Assembly (NCBI RefSeq): GCF_902859695.1
Contig: NZ_CADIJL010000024.1
Coordinates: forward strand, 1-64,000
Direction of reading: 5' to 3'
DNA: 64,000 nucleotides
From: Achromobacter ruhlandii
GTDB taxonomy: Bacteria > Pseudomonadota > Gammaproteobacteria > Burkholderiales > Burkholderiaceae_B
Within the stretch, counting starts at the first letter, position 1, and every line of letters begins with the position of its first letter. The notes under the pieces were generated by a model. That model did not search any database, had not been told where the DNA came from, and worked only from the letters and a program-made list of their open reading frames with translations. A program made the translations under genes and the position numbers. Below, one piece after another: positions 25,404-33,899 of this stretch.

Positions 25404-25419
25404 CTTTCACTGGTGAAAA
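25404..25419. promoter_or_regulatory. Palindromic operator copy 3, at the trbF ribosome-binding site
   Basis: CTTTCACTGGTGAAAA, one mismatch from consensus. It ends three bases before the trbF ATG, and its GGTGAAAA half is also the only candidate ribosome-binding site. Confidence 0.65.
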
Positions 25420-25422
25420 TCC

Positions 25423-26187
25423 ATGGGACTGAAATCCTTGTTGACCGGACGATTCGGTAGGCCGCGCGCCACTGACGAATCTCGTGTCACGGCGGCGAGC
25501 GACGCAGCCGGCCCAGCGGCGCGTCAACACGGAGACAGTGGCGACTGGCTCGACGGCCAACGGGCCTATGACGATCGCATGATGCGGCAAACCATTCGTG
25601 CGAGGAACTGGCAGCGAGCGTGGTTCTACCAGTTCCTGTTCAGCGTGGCATGTTTGGGGGTGGTGGTATACGCACTCAAGATCCCGAAATACATTCAAGT
25701 GCCGATCGCTACCAGCAGTTTGGGCAGGTCGGTGCTTGTGAGAGACACCGCCCCGGATGCCGCGCTGCTGGCACAGCAGGAATACACCGAGGTCGGAGAC
25801 TTCATTGAAAACTGCCGCACAGTCCTCGGGGACAAGATGGGCCTGCGCAAGCTGCAGGCAAGGTGTTATTCCAGGCTGCCGGACGAGTCAGCAGCGCGAC
25901 GCTGGTTCGTCGACCAGATGCGGGGTGAAAACGACCCCTTTGTCGTTGGCGAGACGCATTCTGCGGAAGTGACCGTGATATCTCGCCTGAAGCTCTCGGC
26001 ACAGACATGGGAAGTGGAGTGGCTTGAACAGTTCATCGACCTAAACGGTGGACGCGTCGGCCAACCGATCAAATATCGAGGCCATCTAGAAATCGAGTTC
26101 ATCCGCGGCTCCAATTCCATGACACAGCTCGAGACCAACCCCAACGGCTTCTACGTCCAGAAGCTGACTTGGGCCAAGAAGATGTAA
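25423..26187 (+). CDS. trbF: TrbF/VirB8-like mating channel protein
   Basis: A 254-residue bitopic protein. A basic cytoplasmic N-terminus of about 65 residues is followed by one membrane helix (YQFLFSVACLGVVVYAL), then a periplasmic VirB8/TrbF domain with VRDTAPDAALLAQQEYTEVGDF and a C-terminal strand region ending in FYVQKLTWAKKM. VirB8-type proteins nucleate assembly of the channel. The start follows operator 3 directly. trbG follows after 13 bp. Confidence 0.82.
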   Translation: MGLKSLLTGRFGRPRATDESRVTAASDAAGPAARQHGDSGDWLDGQRAYDDRMMRQTIRARNWQRAWFYQFLFSVACLGVVVYALKIPKYIQVPIATSSLGRSVLVRDTAPDAALLAQQEYTEVGDFIENCRTVLGDKMGLRKLQARCYSRLPDESAARRWFVDQMRGENDPFVVGETHSAEVTVISRLKLSAQTWEVEWLEQFIDLNGGRVGQPIKYRGHLEIEFIRGSNSMTQLETNPNGFYVQKLTWAKKM

Positions 26188-26200
26188 GGCGGATCAAAGC

Positions 26201-27097
26201 ATGCGACGAACCACACTTCGACTTCACGCAATCGGCGTGCTGCTGCTTGCCACGGCTTGCCTGGCGCAAGCTAGGCCAGGCGCCAACTACAAGACGCTCG
26301 ACGAAGCCGTTATGGCCCAGGTGCAGCAATGGCAGCAAACCAACACCATCAAACCGATCGTGTCGGATGAGGGGCGCGTACTGTACCCCTTCGGTCAATA
26401 CATGCCTACGTTGACCTGCGGCATCATGCGCGCATGCTCCGTCGACCTGCAGCCCGGTGAGATCCTCATGGATTCGACGCGAGGAGACACGATGCTGTGG
26501 AAGATGGACCGGGCAAAGTCCAAAGATCCCAAAACTGGTGCGCTCTGGACGCACGTAGTCTTCAAACCGACACTGCCGGATATCGAAACGAACGTCATCC
26601 TTTTTACCGATCGACGCGTGTATCACATCAAGCTTGTCTCAACCAAGTCTGACAAGGAGTACATGAACCAAATTGGCTTCTACTATCCCGATGAGATCGT
26701 CCAGTCCTGGGAGAACGAAGCGCAAGCAGATCAGGCGGCGCAAGACGAGGCTTCGCGCAAGGCCGACCTCCCCACGGTATCGCTCGACCAAATGGACTGG
26801 GGCTACACCGTCCGCGGCGGAGATAAGGATCAGCGTCCGGTTCGGGTCGGCAACGACGGCCGACGGGTTTGGATCCAAATGTCTCCCATGATGGACAGAA
26901 CCGAGGTCCCCACGCTCGTTCTTCTCGACGACGACGGCAAGCCGCAAGATGTGAACAGCCGGCGCATCGGCCGTGACGGCGAGTTCTTTCTTGTGGACAG
27001 ACTGTTCAAGAGGGCACAACTCCTGTACGGCGGGAGCGATGGGTCGGTTTCCAAAATCACAATTATCTGGGACAAGCACAAGCGGTGGAGTTGGTAA
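26201..27097 (+). CDS. trbG: TrbG/VirB9-like outer-complex protein
   Basis: A 298-residue exported protein. The signal peptide ends near CLAQA. The N-terminal part contains GQYMPTLTCGIMRACSVDLQPGE, the conserved VirB9/TrbG region, then VVFKPTLPDIETNVILFTDRRVYHI. The C-terminal beta domain has WIQMSPMMDRTEVPTLVL and ends in KHKRWSW. It forms the outer-membrane core complex with TrbI. trbI starts 2 bp after its stop, with its ribosome-binding site inside this gene. Confidence 0.85.
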   Translation: MRRTTLRLHAIGVLLLATACLAQARPGANYKTLDEAVMAQVQQWQQTNTIKPIVSDEGRVLYPFGQYMPTLTCGIMRACSVDLQPGEILMDSTRGDTMLWKMDRAKSKDPKTGALWTHVVFKPTLPDIETNVILFTDRRVYHIKLVSTKSDKEYMNQIGFYYPDEIVQSWENEAQADQAAQDEASRKADLPTVSLDQMDWGYTVRGGDKDQRPVRVGNDGRRVWIQMSPMMDRTEVPTLVLLDDDGKPQDVNSRRIGRDGEFFLVDRLFKRAQLLYGGSDGSVSKITIIWDKHKRWSW

Positions 27098-27099
27098 GC

Positions 27100-28497
27100 A
27101 TGGCTGACAACGAAGCCAACGAGGCACAACCCAGTTTCAGCGCGGCGCCGCAGTCGATACCGACGCGCGGGAAGATATCCGGCAATCTCAAAGGGAAGAC
27201 AAAAGGCTACTTGGGTTTGAGCAAGCGAGCGAAGCTCTTTGCCTCGCTCGCCGCCGGCGTCATCGTCGCGTGCATTGTCCTTGGCATAACGGCACTACCA
27301 GATCCAGCGGAGACTGCAGCGCTGCAGAAGGAGAAGGAAGAGGCGGCCAGATTGGCCGATAAGGCCAAACGTGACGGTCCCAAAAGCACTGTGCCCAACA
27401 GTGTCGCAAATGCTGGGGACGGTGTTTCCAAATCGGCGGATGTGGAAGCGGCCCTGGCGTCTACGCGCCCCACCCAGGGCACCGAGGGCCCAGTTGTCCC
27501 GGGGGTACGATCTAGCTCGGACCCGCTCGCAGCCGCCGCCAGCACAAACGCAGGTCACCAACCGGGAGCAAACGGTACGCTTTCACCGGAAGAGCAGGAG
27601 GCCCAGCAAGAGCGTAGAAACCGCCAGCAAATGCTGCGTGAGGCACGCAATGCCGACCTGCGTGACGGCTCGTCTCAGCAGGGGCAGCAAGCTGACGGCG
27701 CTCCGGCCGGAGGCCGCAGCGTTGTTCCCGCTATTGGAGGAGGGCAGCAGGGAGCAGGTCAGCCCAATCCTCAGGGCATGCCCAACGGCATGCAGGACGA
27801 TCAGAACAAGCAAGCACGCAAGGAGGCGTTCTTAGGCGGGTTGGCGGGCAACGCTGGGGCCGTCCCCGCTACCTACTTGCCCGCGAGCGTTCAGAAACCC
27901 CGGTCACCATATCAAATTGAAGCGGGGTGGCTAATCCCGGCCATGATGGATTCCCAGATGAACTCTGACCTGCCTGGCACCATCCGCGCGCATGTAAGCC
28001 AGAACGTCATGGATTCTGCGACTGGTCGTTTCGTCCTAATACCCAGCGGGGCCCGATTGGTTGGCCACTATGACTCGCAAATCGCCTTCGGGCAGCAGCG
28101 CGTGCTGGTGGTGTGGGACCTGTTGAAGTTCCCGGACGGTTCTGAATTGGCCCTATTGGGGATGCCGGCAGTCGACCAGGTCGGCGCCGCAGGCCTCACT
28201 GGGGAGGTCGACAATCACATGTGGACAGTGATTAAAGCGGCCACGTTCATGTCAGTGATCACTGCGGGGGCCCAACTCTCGCAGCCCCAATCCCGCAGGT
28301 CGAACGGCGATAACGAAGGCCCCTCAGTCAACCAGACGCTCTCGGCGCAGCTGGGCACACAGTTGGGCCAGGTCTCGGGAAACATGATCAACCGGTACTT
28401 GAACATTCAGCCGACCATCACCACGTCTCAAGGGACGCGCTTCAACATCCTGGTCAAACAGAACGTGGTGTTTGAACGCCCCTGGTCGTGGAAGTAG
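27100..28497 (+). CDS. trbI: TrbI/VirB10-like core-complex protein
   Basis: A 465-residue protein. A cytoplasmic N-terminus is followed by one membrane helix (LFASLAAGVIVACIVLGI, about residues 48-65) and a long Ala/Gln/Gly/Pro-rich periplasmic linker. The C-terminal VirB10 beta-barrel domain has the motifs IEAGWLIPAMM, GRFVLIPSGARLVGHYDS and VVWDLLKFPDG, and ends in NILVKQNVVFERPW. It spans the envelope as an energy sensor. The ATG at 27100 with GGAG upstream is preferred over a GTG at 27085. It is the last trb gene. Confidence 0.88.
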   Translation: MADNEANEAQPSFSAAPQSIPTRGKISGNLKGKTKGYLGLSKRAKLFASLAAGVIVACIVLGITALPDPAETAALQKEKEEAARLADKAKRDGPKSTVPNSVANAGDGVSKSADVEAALASTRPTQGTEGPVVPGVRSSSDPLAAAASTNAGHQPGANGTLSPEEQEAQQERRNRQQMLREARNADLRDGSSQQGQQADGAPAGGRSVVPAIGGGQQGAGQPNPQGMPNGMQDDQNKQARKEAFLGGLAGNAGAVPATYLPASVQKPRSPYQIEAGWLIPAMMDSQMNSDLPGTIRAHVSQNVMDSATGRFVLIPSGARLVGHYDSQIAFGQQRVLVVWDLLKFPDGSELALLGMPAVDQVGAAGLTGEVDNHMWTVIKAATFMSVITAGAQLSQPQSRRSNGDNEGPSVNQTLSAQLGTQLGQVSGNMINRYLNIQPTITTSQGTRFNILVKQNVVFERPWSWK

Positions 28498-28577
28498 CCG
28501 CCGCCTTCTAGTGCACGGCGCGCCACACCTGGTGGCGCAAGCCGCTCAATGACATTTCTACTAAGGAAACGACGCTC

Positions 28578-28928
28578 ATGGACAAGACAATCACGCGCCT
28601 CCGTTCGCAGATCAAGAAGCTGCAATCGCAGCTCGACCGTGCACTGGTGAAACACCGCGCGATCGAAGTTCAACGGATTGTGCAGGTCATGCGCGGGCAT
28701 TCGTTGACACCCGACGATATCCGGCAGGCCCTGGAGTCGGCTCCGAAGGCGAGACGCGCGCAAAAGATGCCGCGCGCCGACGATGCACGCAGGCGCGCGC
28801 CGGTTGCGCCGAAGTATCGCGATCAGGCCACCGGCGACACCTGGACGGGAAGGGGTAAGCCACCGCGCTGGTTGAGTGCAGCCGAGCGTGCCGGCACATC
28901 ACGCGAGGCATTCCTCATCGCTCCTTGA
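28578..28928 (+). CDS. H-NS-family nucleoid protein
   Basis: A 116-residue H-NS-like protein. The N-terminal third is a coiled-coil oligomerisation helix (TITRLRSQIKKLQSQLDRAL). A linker rich in Arg/Ala follows, then the C-terminal DNA-binding motif KYRDQATGDTWTGRGKPPRW that defines the family. Plasmid-borne H-NS proteins silence AT-rich plasmid genes and reduce the fitness cost in a new host. It lies after trbI, separated by a hairpin (GCGCCAC / GTGGCGC, 28520-28538), and is probably transcribed on its own or by read-through. Confidence 0.9.
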   Translation: MDKTITRLRSQIKKLQSQLDRALVKHRAIEVQRIVQVMRGHSLTPDDIRQALESAPKARRAQKMPRADDARRRAPVAPKYRDQATGDTWTGRGKPPRWLSAAERAGTSREAFLIAP

Positions 28929-29220
28929 GGTAATTGAACAAGCGCGTCACGTTCAAGCCGAACACGAACGGATTGTTGCGCAATCCGTTCGCTATGCATC
29001 TCGCTGCAGCCGCTTTCCGCTGCATACCTAGACCGGCCCAATCTGCTAGCCGGCACCGTCTCCCCAATAGGTCCAACTCAAGATAGCGTAGCTGCGCAGG
29101 GCGTTGGAATCCGAGTACCCACAGACCAGTCCCGGGCTCCTCATCGCTGCGGCGCGGCCGCGGAAATGCGGGGCGCACACCGATCGCAGCAGTGTGCAGA
29201 AAATTTTCTGCACAAGACAT
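28915..29220 (-). CDS. Doubtful minus-strand gene
   Basis: An open frame of about 101 codons from an ATG at 29220 to a stop at 28915, converging with and overlapping the H-NS gene end by 14 bp. The C-terminal half (FVFGLNVTRLFNYLKER at the end) looks protein-like. The start has only a weak AAGAAA element, and the 22-bp palindrome at 29193 would fall inside it. No family was recognised. It may be chance. Confidence 0.2.
   Translation of the reverse strand: MSCAENFLHTAAIGVRPAFPRPRRSDEEPGTGLWVLGFQRPAQLRYLELDLLGRRCRLADWAGLGMQRKAAAARCIANGLRNNPFVFGLNVTRLFNYLKER
29193..29214. repeat. Perfect 22-bp palindrome
   Basis: Arms TGTGCAGAAAA and TTTTCTGCACA abut with no spacer. It lies about 95 bp upstream of the perfect -10 element at 29306. 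Short T and A runs follow it. It could be an operator or a recombination/cruciform site. Confidence 0.6.
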
Positions 29221-29305
29221 TTTTCTTGTCACAATGCGGGCTTTTAGCGGTGGACAAAAGATGTTGTAGTGTTCTAATGTTGTCTGCAAACGACTATGGA
29301 CCTTT

Positions 29306-29311
29306 TATAAT
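29306..29311 (+). promoter_or_regulatory. Perfect TATAAT -10 element
   Basis: TATAAT reads rightward. The nearest -35-like TTGTCT (29280-29285) has a long 20-bp spacer. Transcription would begin near 29318, after the GTG at 29315, which favours the ATG at 29381 for the next gene. Confidence 0.4.
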
Positions 29312-29380
29312 GAAGTGGCGGCGTCCTACAAGTCCATTGTCCCGCCCGCAGCGCCGCCTTTCACCTCCACGTTAAAGCAT

Positions 29381-29740
29381 ATGCAACAATCGCTCGGCGA
29401 GAGTCCCCTGGTCATCATCCAAACACGTTGTCCAGTGGAGATCATTCGCTATCTGAAGGGGCTTGCCATGCTCAAGTATGGCAAGCTGATGGTGATGAAC
29501 GAAGAAATGCTGAGGCAGTTCATCATGTACCAACCGTGGGCGGCGAGCAGTCCACTTACCTGGCGGCGCCCCAAGCCGCGAACGGTGCTTGGTTGGAACA
29601 CCTTTAACCTCCAAGTGTCGAATGCGCTCAAGGACCAGGTTGAACGCCTATGCACAGAGTTGGATGTCTCCATGTCGGTGTTCTGTTACACCGCAATCTT
29701 TTGGTGGGTCAAATACATGTACCCGCCGACCAATGCCTAA
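29381..29740 (+). CDS. Small protein with C-terminal ribbon-helix-helix-like region
   Basis: A 119-residue protein. The N-terminal half has no recognised family. The last 50 residues (WNTFNLQVSNALKDQVERLCTELDVSMSVFCYTAIFWW) resemble a ribbon-helix-helix DNA-binding unit: a strand, a helix, a turn with an xSxS motif and a second helix. The ATG at 29381 was chosen because transcription probably begins near 29318. It ends at a strong terminator, so it is a monocistronic unit. A role as a small repressor is an inference. Confidence 0.5.
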   Translation: MQQSLGESPLVIIQTRCPVEIIRYLKGLAMLKYGKLMVMNEEMLRQFIMYQPWAASSPLTWRRPKPRTVLGWNTFNLQVSNALKDQVERLCTELDVSMSVFCYTAIFWWVKYMYPPTNA

Positions 29741-29755
29741 TCGCCGTTCCGACAC

Positions 29756-29783
29756 AAGCCTCGCACATGCGAGGCTTTTTTTT
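29756..29783 (+). terminator. Intrinsic terminator before the parAB region
   Basis: Stem AAGCCTCGCA / TGCGAGGCTT with a two-base loop is followed by a tract of eight T. The T-tract runs directly into operator 4. Confidence 0.9.
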
Positions 29784-29795
29784 CACCGGTGAAAA
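29780..29795. promoter_or_regulatory. Palindromic operator copy 4
   Basis: TTTTCACCGGTGAAAA, a perfect 16-bp palindrome. It overlaps the T-tract of the preceding terminator and ends 6 bp before the predicted -35 of the par operon. Confidence 0.7.
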
Positions 29796-29801
29796 TCGAT
29801 G

Positions 29802-29830
29802 TTGCATTATTTTATGCAATGCTCTAACAT
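29802..29830 (+). promoter_or_regulatory. Predicted promoter of the par operon
   Basis: TTGCAT (29802-29807) and TAACAT (29825-29830) are spaced by 17 bp. The -35 is part of an inverted repeat TTGCAT-n6-ATGCAA. Confidence 0.5.
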
Positions 29831-29860
29831 CACAGCATCACAACACTGTACGGTGATTTT

Positions 29861-30067
29861 ATGGCTAGGAGCAAGACCCCGGGTGAAACAGAAGCACTCA
29901 CCCTCCGCTTGAACGGTGACCTAATCGTGGCATATCGCTCGCTCGCCGCGCAAACCACACTCCAGCAGGGCAGTGGTAGTACGGTAACGGCTCAGGATCT
30001 AATGCGCGACTGGTTGGGACGCAACCCGGCGCTGAAGTTGCTGGCGGGTAAGGCGGAAACAAAATAG
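29861..30067 (+). CDS. Small DNA-binding protein, ribbon-helix-helix-like
   Basis: A 68-residue protein with the strand ALTLRLNGDLIVAYRSLA followed by a helix-turn-helix pair ending in TAQDLMRDWLGRNP, the size and pattern of small ribbon-helix-helix regulators. It is the first gene behind operator 4 and lies 71 bp before parA. In partition operons such a protein often represses the par promoter or helps bind the centromere. Assignment to the fold is tentative. Confidence 0.55.
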   Translation: MARSKTPGETEALTLRLNGDLIVAYRSLAAQTTLQQGSGSTVTAQDLMRDWLGRNPALKLLAGKAETK

Positions 30068-30138
30068 ATCCAGACCAACGTCGGCCATACATTAATGGGT
30101 GACGGGTGAACACTACGCGACAAGAAGGATGCCAACGG

Positions 30139-30891
30139 ATGTTTATTTACACGTTCATCAATCGCAAGGGCGGGGTCGGGAAGACTGCTACTGCCTTCAA
30201 CCTGGCGCGCTACACACAGGAACAAGGCCTGCGCACAGGCGTGATTGATCTTGATACGCAGGGCAGTCTCAGCCGCGCGCTGACCAACGAGTTCGACATA
30301 CAACACGACTATGTGGGCGGGGCCATGGAACTGCTGAAATCTGGCGGCACGGCGAAGCCCTCGCGGACAACCGCCAATGGAATCGAAGTGTGGCATGGCC
30401 ACGAGCAGTTGGAGGCCATCGACAGCGATTCGAAGGTCGAAGATCTTGCCTACTCCTCCAAGATGAAAGAGAAGCTGCGCGAACTACCGTACGACGTGCT
30501 GATCATCGACACGCCGCCGGCGATCGGCTTGCGGCATGTCGCACCGTTATATTGGTCGGATCGGGTAGTCATCCCTGTTGAACCCGATACCGAAGCAGTG
30601 ATCGGCCTCCAGAACGTCTACAAGACCTTGGAGTCGGTCAGGTTCGAGAATCCCGGGCTCGTTACGATGATCGCCATCAATAAGTTCAAGGCATCGTCAA
30701 AGTCGCATAAGACCATTTGCGCGGTCGTACAGCAAAGCTATGGCGACGAAGTGATCGCGGTGCTCAACGATCGCGTTGCGGTCGCCGACTGCCGCCAGGA
30801 GGACGTGCCCGTGCCTGTCTGGCGGTATCGGCGCGCGAACAAAGCTACCAAGGACCAATGGCTCGGCTTTGTCCGCGCCGTTGTTCAGTAA
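30139..30891 (+). CDS. parA: ParA-family partition ATPase (IncC-like)
   Basis: A 250-residue deviant-Walker ATPase. The motif INRKGGVGKTATAFNLA starts near residue 8, the Walker A' Asp lies in VIDLDTQGSLS, and the Walker B-like strand is DVLIIDTPPA. The short form without an N-terminal DNA-binding domain is typical for type Ib/IncC2-like ParA. The ATG at 30139 (AAGGA about 10 bases upstream) is preferred over a GTG at 30106. Together with parB downstream it segregates the plasmid along the nucleoid. Confidence 0.88.
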   Translation: MFIYTFINRKGGVGKTATAFNLARYTQEQGLRTGVIDLDTQGSLSRALTNEFDIQHDYVGGAMELLKSGGTAKPSRTTANGIEVWHGHEQLEAIDSDSKVEDLAYSSKMKEKLRELPYDVLIIDTPPAIGLRHVAPLYWSDRVVIPVEPDTEAVIGLQNVYKTLESVRFENPGLVTMIAINKFKASSKSHKTICAVVQQSYGDEVIAVLNDRVAVADCRQEDVPVPVWRYRRANKATKDQWLGFVRAVVQ

Positions 30892-30931
30892 GTCAAAGCA
30901 CAGAAAACACAGGTACAAGAGAGGTAATCGC

Positions 30932-32176
30932 ATGACGTCGTTGTCCACATTGCAAAAAATCGCAGCGAATGCGGAAAAGTCGAAGGCGTCGCAAGCCGTT
31001 TCCGGCGCCGGCGTGAGGGTCGTCCCGCTGCATCTCATCGACTTCGACTCGAGCCAGCCGCGGCAGGACTTTTACACGCCCGATGGCGTGATCGCGCCCG
31101 AGGTGCAGGAAAAGCTGCAGGAGCTTGCCTCGAGCATGAAGATCCACGGTCAGCAAGCCGAAGTGACACTGATCGAGCTCGACAATGGCAGGTTCAAGAT
31201 CGCGGTCGGAGAACGCCGTGTCCGAGCCGCCCATCTGCTCGAATGGAAAGAGATCCGGGCGAACATCCGCAACGACTTGAAGGGCGTAAGCCTGCGGCTG
31301 TATCGCCTGGCCGAAAACGTCGACCGTGCAGATCTGTCCGAACTGGACACGGCGCGCTACATCGCCGACATTGTGGCCGCGGGCGAAATGAAAAAGCATG
31401 AACTCGCTGCGCATTTCGGCAAGAAGCCTGCATGGGTCACTCGCTATCTGGCCTTCGCGGACGACGTTAACTACCAGAAGTGGGTGAAACCCGGCTACAT
31501 CCAGAAGGCCTGGATCCTCTACGCGGTCACCCAGCTGCCCGACGAGGTACAAGACCAGATCTACGCCATGTGCGCTGCGCGCGACTCCGGCGAGCTTACT
31601 TCGCAAGAACTGCGACGTTTCGAAGCCATGGTGAAGCGCGGGCTGCCCGTCACGCCGCCGGGCGACGGCGGTAGCACTGCTCCCGGCGCTACGTCGCAAT
31701 CGAACGTGCTTGACCCGGCCGCCGCCGCGCAGCGAATGATGATGAACGCCGACACTGCGGAGACCCCGGACGGCTACCGCCCTCCTGACGGCCTTTCGGC
31801 TGAAGGCTTGGAGCCGCACGACGGCAAGCTCAGGACGATGGATAACACTCCGGGTAACGGCATCAGCACCGCTCACCGTGAGGAACACGACTCGGCGCCG
31901 GCAGGGCAGACGTCAGGTGCGACGCATGCTCCTGGCAGCATCGTCACTTCGCAGCTCTCCGTCGGGCAGCTATCGGCCATTCTGGTGCAGCTCCAGAAAA
32001 AGAAGGCAAAGGCCAGCGGCACGCTTCAATCTTTGTCGGTCAGTTTCCGCTTGCCTGAGCTGGTAGTGCGTGAGGTTCTGAGCGCACTCGGTGAAGGCGA
32101 AGAAGTCGAAAGCTTGCCGCCGATGATGCTCGGGCTAAAACTGGCCGAGGCTGGACACAAGTTGGCCAGCAAATAG
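30932..32176 (+). CDS. parB: ParB/KorB-family partition and regulatory protein
   Basis: A 414-residue ParB-family protein. The N-terminal CTPase-type domain has VVPLHLIDFDSSQPR and GERRVRAAHLLEW. A helix-turn-helix follows (KKHELAAHFGKKPAWVTRYLAF), then a long Pro/Gly/Asp-rich linker and a C-terminal dimerisation part. The lay-out fits KorB of IncP plasmids, which both partitions and represses. A GAGGT ribbon-binding site for the ribosome lies seven bases before the ATG; the frame further upstream overlaps parA and is rejected. A strong terminator follows. No parS or O_B-like consensus was recognised nearby. Confidence 0.85.
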   Translation: MTSLSTLQKIAANAEKSKASQAVSGAGVRVVPLHLIDFDSSQPRQDFYTPDGVIAPEVQEKLQELASSMKIHGQQAEVTLIELDNGRFKIAVGERRVRAAHLLEWKEIRANIRNDLKGVSLRLYRLAENVDRADLSELDTARYIADIVAAGEMKKHELAAHFGKKPAWVTRYLAFADDVNYQKWVKPGYIQKAWILYAVTQLPDEVQDQIYAMCAARDSGELTSQELRRFEAMVKRGLPVTPPGDGGSTAPGATSQSNVLDPAAAAQRMMMNADTAETPDGYRPPDGLSAEGLEPHDGKLRTMDNTPGNGISTAHREEHDSAPAGQTSGATHAPGSIVTSQLSVGQLSAILVQLQKKKAKASGTLQSLSVSFRLPELVVREVLSALGEGEEVESLPPMMLGLKLAEAGHKLASK

Positions 32177-32197
32177 GCCAGCGGCTCGCCAGCTCGA

Positions 32198-32236
32198 GAA
32201 TGCCCAGGCTCCTAGGACCTGGGCATTCTCATTTTT
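32198..32236 (+). terminator. Intrinsic terminator after parB
   Basis: Stem GAATGCCCAGG / CCTGGGCATTC with a nine-base loop is followed by TCATTTTT, 22 bp after the parB stop. Confidence 0.9.
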
Positions 32237-32255
32237 CGGCGAAGGCGAAAGGGGA

Positions 32256-32308
32256 TATATGCCGATATATGGCATATTGTTCGCAATATGGCAATATTTG
32301 TGTTATCT
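32256..32308 (+). promoter_or_regulatory. AT-rich leader with repeated ATATGGCA motifs
   Basis: Copies of ATATGGCA at about 32267 and 32287, with GCC/GGC-centred dyads, precede the ATPase gene. TTCGCA (32280-32285) and TTATCT (32303-32308) at 17-bp spacing could be a weak promoter. The 16-bp operator is absent here. Confidence 0.35.
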
Positions 32309-32382
32309 TGAAATACTTGCACAAGCATTGCAAATGTTCGGGTTGCCTTCCCTCTCTAGAGGCGGCCTTTACGGGGAAGTAG

Positions 32383-33873
32383 ATGCGGTTTCCGGTTGGT
32401 GTGATTCAGGACAAGTGGGAGCGCGAAAAAGAGCAAATCAGCGTCTTCTGGGACGAGGCGCGGGTCGTTAACTCTCACATCATGTTCGCGGGCAAGTCCG
32501 GTGCAGGCAAGTCAGCTCAACTGCGCCGAGCGATACGACATGCTTCGGCCAGCGCCGAAGGGCGTGTGCGCTTCTATGTCTTCGATAGGCACAACGATCT
32601 AGACACGCCAGGAGAGAGCGTCGTCAAGTTCAGCGAATCAACCCCCTACGGATGTATCAATCCGCTTGCGATCAATCCCCATCCTCATTTTGGTGGAGTT
32701 CGCAAGCAAATCGCCAAATTCATCACTGGCATTACGCGTCGACACGCACTAGGGGCGAGGCAACAGGCGGCGCTGCGTCGCCTGCTTCAGGATCTCTACA
32801 AGAGCAGAGGATTCTCAGCCAAGGATCCCCGCAGCTGGTGCCCTCTTGATCCCGCGGAGGTCGCAGCGCGCATGAAGGGGCGCGAGAATCGCGTGTACCT
32901 GGACGTGCCGTTTGCACAGAAGGATCTCGCCAAGGCGGCTGGCGCTGCGTTCGATGTGGACATGAAGGGTTGGTGGGTTCCGCGCGAGCGCTATGAAGGT
33001 GAGTTGCTGCTATGGGCACCGAAAAGTCTCGCAAAGGCTAATCCCACGCTTGACGATGCTGTTGTGTTTGCACGACGACGACTCGAGGCGGCTTACCTTG
33101 GGACAAATACCGCCGCTGTGCACCACTTGCAAGACGTGAATAAATACGCCACGCGCTACCACAAGTTGTGCCTGGCACAACAGAAGAATGAAGCGCTTGG
33201 CGAGGAATTGGAGCGACTACTTAAAAGTCGCAATGACGCGCAGGACAAGGCAATCGAAGCGTTCCAGGCGTATCTGCAACAGGTGCAAACCGGCCGTGAG
33301 CTTGATGAAGTTTTGGAACTCAAAAGCGCTGAAGTGATGCACAGCGTTTACGACCGCTTGACCAACTTGAACGACGTCGGAATTTTCAGACCCGAGCCCC
33401 CGCCATTCGATCCGGAGGCGTCCGTGTGGCGGTACGACATCAGCGCGTTGCAACCCGCCGAAGCCGAAATGTTTGTCCATTTCGTCTTGGCCGATCGCTT
33501 TGACCAGGCGGTAGAAAGAGGCCAGCAGCAACAGGTGCAAGAGATCGTCTGTCTAGACGAGAGCGACATCTTTTTCTCCGATGACGAAGACAACATGCCC
33601 AACAAGATCGCCAAAGAGGCGCGAAAATTTGGCCTTTGCTTGTGGGCGGTAAGCCAGTCCCCCAGCAACTTCACCGAAGCATTCCTAGTCAACATCGGCG
33701 CCAAGTTCATCTTCCGTCTTGATGACACCTACTGGGAGAAGGCAGCGCGGTCGCTGAAGATTTCGAAGAATGAACTTGAGCGTCTGAGGCCCAAGTACAA
33801 CGGCCTGGTCCAGATCGACAATGCCAGCGATGAACGCACGCAATATCAGCGAGTCATCTTTACCGAAAGTTAG
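32383..33873 (+). CDS. HerA/VirB4-like ATPase with embedded DUF5710-like domain
   Basis: A 496-residue P-loop ATPase. Walker A (AGKSGAGKSAQ) is at about residues 36-46 and Walker B (EIVCLDESDIFF) near 387-398, followed by a sensor-like segment LWAVSQSP that fits HerA/FtsK/VirB4 ATPases. Between them, at about residues 170-210, lies a segment RVYLDVPFAQKDLAKAAGA through GWWVPRERY that matches DUF5710-type domains, also present in the TraC-like protein of this plasmid. A helical region (about 235-310) follows. The gene is a single unit between the par operon and a small gene. It could be a DNA pump or a defence-type ATPase; the function is not known. Confidence 0.6.
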   Translation: MRFPVGVIQDKWEREKEQISVFWDEARVVNSHIMFAGKSGAGKSAQLRRAIRHASASAEGRVRFYVFDRHNDLDTPGESVVKFSESTPYGCINPLAINPHPHFGGVRKQIAKFITGITRRHALGARQQAALRRLLQDLYKSRGFSAKDPRSWCPLDPAEVAARMKGRENRVYLDVPFAQKDLAKAAGAAFDVDMKGWWVPRERYEGELLLWAPKSLAKANPTLDDAVVFARRRLEAAYLGTNTAAVHHLQDVNKYATRYHKLCLAQQKNEALGEELERLLKSRNDAQDKAIEAFQAYLQQVQTGRELDEVLELKSAEVMHSVYDRLTNLNDVGIFRPEPPPFDPEASVWRYDISALQPAEAEMFVHFVLADRFDQAVERGQQQQVQEIVCLDESDIFFSDDEDNMPNKIAKEARKFGLCLWAVSQSPSNFTEAFLVNIGAKFIFRLDDTYWEKAARSLKISKNELERLRPKYNGLVQIDNASDERTQYQRVIFTES

Positions 33874-33899
33874 TCTGCAATATTTAATGTGATTTTATC

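Noticed and set aside
28650-28665. CACTGGTGAAAC inside the H-NS-like gene as a tenth operator
   Set aside because: Only one half matches the palindrome and it lies in coding DNA.
30893-31888. 331-codon minus-strand frame opposite parB
   Set aside because: Antisense to the clear ParB/KorB protein and made of codon-mirror residues.
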